Source: Vigna angularis (taxonomy: Eukaryota; Streptophyta; Magnoliopsida; Fabales; Fabaceae). From it: DNA of 64,000 nucleotides. The stretch is taken from the NCBI RefSeq assembly GCF_016808095.1, contig NC_068973.1, forward strand, positions 1,110,501 to 1,174,500, read 5' to 3'. Positions 49,727-61,000 of the stretch are shown piece after piece. The translations under genes and the position numbers were made by a program. The notes beneath the pieces are model-generated. The model was not told the DNA's origin and ran no database searches. It saw only the letters and a program-made list of their open reading frames with translations. Position 1 is the first letter of the stretch; each line of letters begins with the position of its first letter.

Positions 49727-52700
49727 CTAGAATCGACGGATGTCTTTAGGAGGCCTAAAGTTAAGAGGGTGGGTTTCTGGGGTGGCACTCTCATCTTCCT
49801 TCCACATTTTTATCGTCTTGTCAGCTTCGCATGTTATAAGCCTTGAACCAGTAATATCATAGGTACAAGCATAAATACCAGCTTCACTGTCCAGTGATCC
49901 TGTCGGGGAAAGAGGAAAGAAAATAGAATGTTAGACTTGCCAATCTCGTGGGTAGGATAGAACTACATAGCATCAACTAAACCTCCAAGAACAGCCAAAA
50001 ATGCATACCGGGCTGCACAATGGTTTGGGCTTGCTGGAAATTGTGACCACTCTTCCAATCCCAGAACCACATACTTCCATTGTCACCTTCGACCAGGAGA
50101 AAAAAAGGGCATAAATATTAATGGCCATGAAAATTCTTCAGTATGACGCAACAAGTCAAGATTAGGGAGCATTACTCCCTAATATCATGGCCATGAAAAA
50201 TTGGGCACGGATTTGTTGAATTTATTCTATTAAACTTTTTTCCCAATAGAGTTTTTTCAACTTGTTTTCTTACCTCCAGTAACCATCACACCCTCCTCAT
50301 TGACAGCCATTGCATTGATGATAGTTTTCTGTTGAGAGCTGCAGATAAAACAGAATACCGAGAAGAATCCATTATTTCAGTAATATATTTCCAATCAAAT
50401 CTATCATGAAGTATAATTGAGCTTGAATATTTAGACAACTGATATGAACAAAATATTCCTGTCTTTGCGTTTTGTCCTCCAAACTACCCAAGCATTAATT
50501 AATGATTCCTTAATAACATAAATTTGGTAAAAATAAGTTTATGAACTCACAGCATATTGTGAAAAAATTCTCCTTTTGGAAGGCTGAACTTTTTAATATT
50601 GTCAGCTGAAGCAGATGCAAAAGATTGCCTGCAGCCAACAAAAAACAAAAGACAGTGAGAAGACAATAGACAAATTTAACTAAATACATATCTTATCATT
50701 CTACAAGAGACAACTGATGTCAAACACATACTCTTTGGGATGTTGGGCCATTGCACGAACAGATTTTTTATGGTTTGTGAGAGTTAACATTGTTTTACCT
50801 GGATGAATGCATCACATGTCAGACTGTGCATATAATCACTAGACGGGTGAGCAAGAACTTGAAAAAAATAAATCCGTAAATTACCATATCTTAGGTCCCA
50901 CATTTTGATGGTAGTGTCGTGTGAACCCGTAACAACTTGGGGATCCTATAAACAAAATAAAAGCAGAATAAGGACTCTGAAGAGCAGGTAAAAATAGGTT
51001 AAAACATAAGAAAAATTAAGACATCAATCTTAATGACAGTTTGCTTTAACATCTATCATATCAAAGAACTGGGGACCATACAATCTGATAGTCTGCATAC
51101 CAGTCTTGCAGATATTAGTATGTCGGAGTACAAAACTTGATAGCATGCATATAGAATATGCAATATTGTGTCCCAACTACATATCAAGAAAAAGAAAAAT
51201 GACATAGGCAATGGTAGAAGCTGCATACCGTCGGCCGCGTAAACACAGAGCATACAGTGTTATCATGACCTGAAAGGGCATGAATCTGCATTTTACTACG
51301 TATATCCCAAACCTGAAAATTTAGCATTAGCAAAGCATAAATATGATTTTTCTATTGCTCAATAGCACCTTTGAAAAATAACCATAATGTAACTGTCAAT
51401 AAAATCCATACCCGACAGACAGAATCACGTCCACCAGTTAGTAAAACATCAATAGTGGGATGGAGTGCCAAGCAGTAAACACCACTCAAATGACCATGAT
51501 AAGACCTAATAACCTACACACAATATCAAGTATTTTAGTAACCAGTTATTTGATGGAGTTCCAGCAATTGCTGAAATATTTAGCCCAGAAAAATTAACAT
51601 TGAAATGAAGATTTGACCTTATTCTGTTCAAGGTCCCAGCATTTAACTTGTTTATCGTCACCAGCAGAGAACATGTATGTATGCCTGTTACTAACAGCAA
51701 GTCCTGTTAAAAGAAGACATTGTTATTATTAAACCTATTCACAATTGCTGCCACCACCAATAAGACCTTGGTATATTACCTCTAATTTGTTCAATATGGC
51801 CTGTTAATGTGAGTTTTAACACTCCACTTGCCAAGTCCCATATCTGCCCAAATGAATAACTTAGCGAAAAAAAAACATCTAAAGTTTTGAATAGAACATA
51901 AGATCATATACTTTTAGCTTCAACTGCATGTTCAGGGTAACAAAACCCACCGATAGTTTTAATAAATAAATAATTAAAAAAAGTCAAAATAATTTTGCGA
52001 AGGCATTGAAGATGCTCTAATTTCCAAAAAAAAAAAACAAACAAATAGGCAGCAAATATAAATTTGAGTCCAGAAACATTTATAAAAAGGAGACACTAAA
52101 ATATAAAGAAAGTAACCAACAGAATTAACAATTCAACATGGTCCACTAAGTTTCCCATCTTATAATCAAGCTTCTCATAACAAGCAACTATAACATGCCT
52201 TTTGTAATCAAATACCTTGATAGTACGATCTGCAGAACCAGTACAAAACCATGTGTTACTGGGATCAATTGCAATAGATCTCACCCATCCTAAGTGACCG
52301 CTGATGACCTAAACAAAACATCAAGGTTCAGATCATTCAACTAAAACTATATCAAAGGTACTACAATTTAAAAGGCCTATTTAAATGATGTAAGTCAGAC
52401 CACATTAGAGCAAAAGGCTAAACAAATCAAGAGAATAACATAGAAACCAATTATTTTTAGATATTGTGCCAGAGTTCGAATGGCTGAGAAATGCTTGAGA
52501 AATTGCATTCCTACAGCAAAAAGAACTATATCCAGAAAATTGCATTCCTACGCTTCAAATTTATTTAAAGCATTATTCTTCTTTACCATGTAGCGCATTC
52601 ACAACAATCTATATGAACAAAGGGTGATCTGTAAAAACATATCTCCATCTAAAACGAATTAAAGAGATAATGGGTTGTCATGCGGCACAACCCTGACAAA

Positions 52701-55691
52701 CTGAGCTAGGATTATATTTTGTTGGTCTTTCATCTTCAGATTTCTCTATCATCACAAACAATGGTTAATAGAGTTGACCTTCAGATTTGTAAATAAAGAA
52801 TACACTTGAAATAAGTGATACATCCCAGATTAGAGTTGTTGAAGTAATCACAACCATAACTGGGTGGTAATAAAAATACACTTTGCAAGTAATCACAACC
52901 ATAATTGGGTGGTGATAAGAATACACCTTGCAAATTCAACTAAACAACCATGAACTTTAAGAAATATGTTCTGATTTAAATTCAACTAATTCTAGTGAGC
53001 ACATCTTCGTAGATGTAGTCTGTTTTCACTAAAAAAAATGAAAGAAAAAAGCAAATAAGTTCTAAGATTCCCTCGTTGTATGGAATTGTCCAACATATCA
53101 TATATACAAATGACATACCAGGATTTTCTATGTATTGCTCTACTTTATCTGAGCATGTACATCCAAGGTAACCTTGCACAAGTTGCAAGAAAAAGGGGGC
53201 AACAGTATGATGGAACTAAGCTGAGGTCTTCCTCAGCTAAACTACAAGCTAATGCACCATACATGGCCAATTAAATTTTCCTTGATTCACATAATCTGAG
53301 GATGAAAATGAAAATAAATAATACCAATACCACTTACACATCATTAAATGTTAAGTATAACCAAAAAAGGGTTGAGGTTTGTACCCTGTAATTTTTCCAT
53401 GGAGCATGCCATACAGGACGTGGCCATTTACTTGGCATTCTTTCCATCAAAGCAGATGTAGATAAGTTCCTGTAATGTAGAACTCATATCAGTTTAGTCA
53501 AAATGTCCGTTCGAATGTCAATCCTAAATACATACATCCAGTCCTACATTGGCAGGAAAATGCATAGACATATTGAGAGAAAAAATACAAGATCATGAAC
53601 AGAACGAACAAAATGAGCATTACACTCTTAAAAAATATAATGTAACAATGAGATCTACAAGTCACAAACTAACTCTGTTGGAATCCGGTTAAACTATAAA
53701 AAGCATCAAGAGAAAGCATGGACCTCTCAGAAGAACCAGAGGCAGAAATGATTGCTGTACTTTTGCTCTGAAAGCCAGTATCATTCCTGTAAAGGAAAGG
53801 AAGAAGAAAAACATTAAAAAGAAAAGTCTTCAATAATAACAATTCAAAAACATAGCATGCTGTGAGACACAATTCAAGCTTCAATTTTATAAGCTATTGC
53901 TATCCTTTCTACAATGGCACAAAATTACAATGCATGTGACTTCAAGAAATCGTACTAAAATCTCTGAATATAAGCTAAAATAAAAAATGAAAGAAAAGAC
54001 AAATGGAACAGTATATTTCCCAACATGGAATCCCAATTATTTTTCTTATGAAAATAAAATGTCACATTAGCAAACTTTGAGACATTTTTTACAAAGTAAA
54101 CAAATTCTTGGGATATTGAAAACTGCATAGGTTCTTGAAACAATATTTTAGGATATTCATGACTTATCATTCATTATTAAACTTCAGCAAGAAGAATATA
54201 TAATTCAGATGTTACCTGTTATATAGAATGATATAATATGTCAAATAAATTTTCAAATAATTGAAGAACTATAAATATAAGAATCTGATAAGTATGAGCC
54301 AAACAGACTATTTGTGAATAAAAGAAGCTCCAAGGGTCCAGATGCAAAAAATTCATGAAAAGATGGAGGAAAATATTATTACGGTGCTGTGGATGGCATA
54401 GAAGGACCAACAACCAAGGCATTTTGCGATCCTCCTTTCTGAAAATCTTTGGAATCTCTGGGACCTGTTAAATATGATTCTCTAATTATGGAGGAATAAT
54501 TACACGCGGGAAAATGCAGAAAACACTACAGATGGCACACTAAATTTTCTAGTAATAGAGGGAGATTACATTTTGGGGCAAGGCAGTGTTGTAAGAAACA
54601 TAATATACAAGAAGGAATACCAAACACCTCCCAAATGTAAAAATTGTGTATATGATAATATAACAAACAAGGGGGGAAGAAAAGCATCGGCTCAAGAATC
54701 AAGAATTATAAATGATCTGTTTTCATAAACACTTTTTAACAGTGATCACAACAAGGACATCATTAAAAAATCACACACAACACAGAAACCTTGTTCTCAA
54801 CAAATCTTCTTATGAAAGGATTTTTCCTAACTCCTGATACTTAGGGTCAGCATGTGTATACATATTTCATCCCCAAAAACCAAAATATATACTAGTGTAT
54901 ACTACAGTAGTAATATGCCAGGAAAAAAATATAAACTCAACTTCCGGTCCTACAAAGTAAAAAAATCACACTCGCAACACAGCAACATTACAATCACAAT
55001 TGTGCAATACAGACAATGGCAATGACATAAGAAACTATAACTCAATCACATATACAAAAAAAAATGGCTAAGAAACTATAAACACCCTAAAATCAATCCA
55101 AAAACAATCCTACAACTAAATAGCCGAACACATATCCTTAGACCAGTAAGGCACCTGGAAGAGCAAGAACATTAGAAGACCCTGCTTGCTGAGCGCGATC
55201 CTGTGCAGCAGAATTTACTTGACGAGCAGGCTCATTGGCAGTGCTTTTGATTCCAGCATACTCCACGCTCACCTAATTTTCATTCCAAACAGCACAACAT
55301 AACTACCACAGTTCACAATCCAAACATTCAAACCCACGAAAACATTCACAATAGCAAATCCACATTCACCTCTGTACTTTAGGGTTTTAGTAGAAAACTG
55401 AACGAAATCAAACGAAACTCGCAAGCATTTTAAAGACTCGAATTAACTAACAAACTAACTAACCTTATGGCTAATGCGAATTTTCTTGCTGCAATAGAAA
55501 ATTGGAAGCGCGAATCAGTGTTAGAGTGTGAGAGACTGCGGAAAGAGCGAGAAGAAGAGAAAGAAGCGAAACCTATCGGCATCTGGAGGAGCGAGCTGAG
55601 CGTGAATGGGAGAGAAAAGATCGAGACCGCGCTTTAATGACTTGAAGCTTAGCTTCTTCAGGGACTGTGGCTCCACGGACTCCACCTCCAT
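49727..55691 (-). CDS. PRL1: Pleiotropic regulatory locus 1 (PRL1) WD40 protein
   Basis: PRL1 is a nuclear seven-bladed WD40 protein of the NTC/Prp19-associated spliceosome complex; in Arabidopsis it affects sugar and hormone signalling, SnRK1 and immunity. Seventeen exons, right to left: 55573-55691, 55464-55488, 55155-55272, 54383-54464, 53724-53786, 53385-53469, 52216-52308, 51780-51843, 51618-51703, 51412-51513, 51229-51312, 50885-50945, 50732-50798, 50551-50628, 50274-50338, 50009-50086, 49727-49899. Phases all agree, giving 480 residues (Arabidopsis 486); the inner edge of exon 1 may be off by one base. The N-terminus is [22 protein letters not shown] repeats include [70 protein letters not shown] and [20 protein letters not shown]; the end is [11 protein letters not shown]. 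The start is the only ATG in the family frame of exon 1. Confidence 0.96.
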
Positions 55692-58034
55692 CTGGTTTCC
55701 GTCTAGGGTTTTACAGAAACAACGCTCTGGAAGAGAGTGTTGCTAACCCCGCTGGCTAGGCACCACAGCTCGTCTTTCTTAGTTAAACATAACACTCTTT
55801 TTTGTTCTTGGTTGGGTCGATTGAGTTTTATTCATAATTATTTAAAAATAATAGTATTATTTTAGATATAATAATTATTTTATAAAACAATTTGAACAAA
55901 AATTATTTTAGATATAATTATCTGTTTTGCAGATTGTTGGATTCATACCTTGAATCAACCTGTTTTGACAAATCTACTCGGTGAAGAGATAGAATGAATT
56001 AAAATATTGTCTGCCTGCATAAATTAAAAGATATTAAAATTAATATGTGTAAGAATTAAAACAAAAATGTTAAGTTTTGGATTCAAATTACTTACTTTAA
56101 AATAAATAAAAAAAGTGAACTCACTGGTTTATGAAACTTTTAATTTTTTCATATTTTGTTTCTTCGTATCCATTTGTCTTATTCTTAGTACTACTCTTTT
56201 TTGTTTAGTTTAGATGATTAAAGTATCACATTAGGTATCTTAATATTAGTTTTATAATTTTTTTATTACACATTTTTCTTTCTTCTAATTTTTTTATTTG
56301 TTTTGTATTAATGAAATTATTCAAATTAAGTTATCAATTACAATAATCAAATACTTTTATGTTCCATATTTGAATATCTTTATTCCTTTGTAATATTTTT
56401 ACTTATTTTTTTAATATAAAATATATGTGTATTAATTTTAAGTACTCAATCACATGAATTCTTCATTTGGTAAATAATAATAAAAATGTATCTCTTTTAT
56501 TATTGACCATTGACTTTTGTTTAATTCCAAAAAAAATTGTTTTACTAAATCAATTTTCATGTTCAATTATTTTGGTATTTGAAAATACTTTTTAGATATT
56601 TAAGATACTTTTGATCTTATTGTATTATTAGTTATACATTTGTTTTGTTTTATGTGATTTAATGGAAAATAACTTTTACTTCTTTTTAATATCTTTATTT
56701 ATTATTTATTTTTATAATATAAAATATTGTTTTGATGATTTTTTTATATAATTATTTTAATTTTTTAATTTATTATTATTAGTCTAATTTTATCCATGCA
56801 ATTATATAAAAATATTTTATTTATTATAATATAATAATTTAATATTTTTGGTATGAATTTTGTTTATCATCGTCAATATAGATTAATTCAAAAATTGAAA
56901 AATTTATACTAAATTTCAATCCTTATTAGTTTAACATTTTGTTTTTATCTTTTGCAATTTCATTCATATGATGTATCACAATTTGTTATTACTATATAAA
57001 AATACGTTTCAATAGAATTTAAAGTAAAGAAGTAAAGAGAAATTTAAAATATTTTTAAACTTGATATTTGTTTTTTATAATTTGTTTTATTTATTTTTTA
57101 AAATTTTATCAATTTTGTCTCATTAATATTTAAAAAAATAATAAATATTTTGGTTTTTATGATATTTTATTTGGTAATATAATTTTAATTGCATACAATT
57201 ATAATTATAATTTTTCCTAGATATTTAATATTAAAAAATAAGAATACATCTGATTAAATATTTAATAACATTATGTTTCTTTTATTATGATTTTTAATTT
57301 TTTTATAGAATTTAATGAATTGATATTAAAATATGAAATATATTGAATTTTCCGAAAAGCTCATAGAAAATATTAGCAAATGTTAAAGAGGAGGCATTTT
57401 ATAAAATCTCAATTAGATTTTCCGATAAGTAAGTTTTACCAACTAACCACTGTTTTCCTCATAATGTAATTTATTCTAAACTACATATTTGAATACTCTT
57501 ACAAAAAAGAAAATTTTAAATATCTAATTTTTTTTCTCAGTAAGTAATGCTTTATTCTTTTAAAAAACTACAGTTATTAGTAAATTAAAAAGTTAATATT
57601 GTGTATCAGGGTTATTGCACTTGTTTTAATTCTAAGCTTTGTTATGTCATAACAAATTAATAGACTTTGAGATTATATGTTTTGAAAGGAATATCATCTT
57701 GCTCTAAATTTGCCAGCTCATGATTGAAAGGAACAATATCACCTTGGTATTTGATATACAACATTTCCTGTACACAGAAGACAGTCAAAACTATTCACAC
57801 TGGTTTTCACTCAAAATGTATATTAATATATATATATATATATATGCTATAGTCATCCCTGATGCAAAATTTGTTCTTAAGCTAAGCCTTTGGCTGTTGC
57901 AATCTTATCTGCATCACAAGGTAGTTTTGCAATGGCATCACAGCATGACTGCATGAAAGATCCTTTGTTGTAATACTTGGCCAAAGGGTTGGAACTTGAA
58001 AGGATATGTATGTACAAACAGCAAGTTGCTCTTC
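55692..58034. other. Intergenic interval upstream of PRL1
   Basis: About 2.3 kb, very AT-rich, containing the PRL1 promoter at its left and the 3' region of the LIN-like gene at its right. A short (AT)n tract lies at 57821-57845. The 78-codon frame at 57720-57956 has no family motif. Confidence 0.65.
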
Positions 58035-61000
58035 CTACAGAGGGATCCAACCCTGTGGATCATATAATTGAGGAGTTTGGATGAGAACAATGTTACATGC
58101 AAACGTTATGTTTGTTGAAATGAATAAATACAAAGAGCTGTTACCTTGATTAGTCCTGTCTCAGTACCACAAAAAATGATGTCATTGGCTGCAAGGATGC
58201 TTGTTATCTTGCTTCCTGCTGATATTCTCCCCAACTTTTTCGGTGCCCCTCTCAACCATATCTGGTTTGGGAAGGTAATTTCAGATTAAGGAGTTCTTGA
58301 TGTCATTTGTTTAAGGGGTAAAAATCAAGGTGAAAATTCAATGTTTTATTGGGAATTTTGGCATGTTTGTGTGATGTTCTACTTAAGTACTTATAGAAAA
58401 GGGAAATAAGAAAGCAAAACAAAATTAGTTCATTATATGTTCAATTCCATCTAACTATATTAGAGCAAATGGTCCAAAATATATAGTTCCGGGTATGATT
58501 TGATGCTAGCATATTATCTTGCAACCCTATCAGTTCTTTAGGTACCTGAATATTGTTTGGTGAAGAGCTGGAGATTAGGTACAAGAAGTCTTCTACCACT
58601 TCCATGGCCACCACATTATCTCCTTTGTCAGTAAGAATTGAAAGTTTTGGTTTCCTAGTTTTTTTCCATTCCTGTGTAATCCATCCATGTCAGGAGAAGT
58701 CAAGGTTTTTCTTGAGCTAAGGTTGCAATTCTCACCTTGAATGTTGTGCCTTCAACTTGCTTATTTGCACTGTAGAGCCAGTCTCTATATGCTACAACTG
58801 CATTGATGGGCTTACTTTTCTTCCTCCAGCTCCTTGTAGGGGGTTTGATCTCTAGTTCGCGGTTGTGTGTTGTGGAATACTCCTGAAACAAAATGTCATG
58901 TGATGCTACCTGTTTATGTGGTTCTAGAATGTATGTCAAACAACAAAACACTAACCTGTATGCTTGAATCCGTGCATCCAATGTATAACTTTCCTTGAGC
59001 CACCGTCATGCACTTCACATGCTTACCTTTGAGAATATCTCTGGTCACTCTTGATTCATTAACTAGCTGCAAATGGTGAAAAAGATAAAACAAACAGTCC
59101 CAAATTTTGTCTGCTGCCTATACATGGAAAGTTTTGAAGCATCACCTTTAGTCCCTGGCTTTCTGCAACAGCAAAAATTGTTTCACCATGTGCTCGCAAA
59201 TGATGAATTGGTTCCTTCAATGCTATAACTTCAACACATTCCAGCTTTCTCTGGATCATTTTCCACACCTATTTTATGTATGTTATTATAAGATAATCAG
59301 TTCATTTTTGTTACTAGAGGTCTTGGTAGAGAAATTGAAAGTGGTGACCTTGTAAAGGGTGTAATCTTACCCTTATGGTTTTATCAAGGGATCCGCTTAT
59401 TAGGCAGTCAGATGGTTCATAAAGTGAAAAGCATGTCACAGACTTCTTGTGCTCCTTAATGTCCCATATAAGACTTGCTGAGTGTCCCCTAATATCCCAA
59501 ACCTATGACTCAATGAATGTAATGACATTATTTAGCATGTAGTCTATAGTTACTAAACATGCACCACACGAATCAGATCATGTGCTTTTTTACCTTGATT
59601 GTTCCATCTGAATACCCACTGAACAGCAAGCCCTTGAAGTAGATGAGGGAGCAAACTGCTAAACTGAAGCTGCAACCTGCCTCAAGGATTTGTGTGTGAA
59701 CGCAAGAAATACGCTGCTCTTACCACCATCATGATTTGGGTATGCCACAAAATAAATCATTTAGTGCTAACTATGCTAATTAAATAGGTAGCAAGATTGT
59801 AAGAATTTCAAGAATGTGCTCCTAAGACCAATATCATAACTCATTTACTTTTACGTTAGTCCTTTTTCAACCCTCACTGTGTTTATTTTACCCCACAGTT
59901 GCTATAATTCTTTAGCTTGTTCCCCATTTGTATCTTTTACTTAAATGCTACATACTTAAACTATTTTCTATTAGCTTCAAAAGTCCTTATATTTTGAGTT
60001 AAAATGGAGCTGATAATGAGAACTCCCCCCCCCCCCCCCCCCCCATCAAGTTGGCATTAGGCTGCTAGCACCATAGTTTTGGCATCAAAATCCTAAAAAT
60101 GTCGTGATATTAATGGAATAAACCAAATCTCTTGCTTACTAAATCAATGGTGGAGCATCAATTATGTTAATTATGTGAAATTTACATAAATTCTGTAGTC
60201 ATAGAATATTCATGAGAGTGTTAAACTTAGTACATGAATCAGTACTCACTGATATGTTTGGGAGCAAGAAATCGGCTACTCTATGTAGTTCCTCAGCCAT
60301 CCAAATAACATTTGAAAGGCGCCTTAGTGATTCCTTTACTCCTTCGGAGAAATGCATCAGTTTTTGCTTTCCTACATGAAAAGCAGTGTTTGACTTAATG
60401 GAGAAAATTGATAATTCAAAGAAGTACTCTATCATTCATACATTCATTCATTTTTTGTTTAAAATAGAGTACGTGATTTTTTTTTCTCTAGTCAATCCTC
60501 TGACACAACACTCATTGGAGTGGTGTCAAGTGCAACATAAGAATGAGAAAGACAAATATAGCAAAGATTTCATACTTATATAATCATCATGTACAAAATG
60601 TCTTTGTTTATAACCATTTTGTGTTTATCAATAGGGTATGACATGGACCTTGTTGAGAAAAATACCTTTTCCGGAGGCATAATTAAACATGCACATACAT
60701 GCTAGAAGTCTTTCCTCCAACTCCATCCCAGGATGCAGAAACTGCTCAACTCCACTTAGTATAATCTCAGATGCAGAATAACTGATGCTGTCTGGATTTT
60801 TTGTTATATGACATCCAAGCCATGCAATTGCTACAAGGCAATCTCTAGAAACCCTCTTTATCTTGCTTCTAAGAACCCTATCTAAAGTATGGAAGACAGA
60901 ATCCCCAAGGCTTATGATACATTTTGCAATTTTACTGCACCACAAATCTGTGCTAGTATCCTGCATGTAATAAAATTTATTAACATCCTTAAACATGTTA

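Noticed and set aside
52475..52500. A GAGTTCGAATGGC string resembling a tRNA T-loop
   Set aside because: No cloverleaf, no A box upstream and no acceptor stem; it lies in a PRL1 intron.
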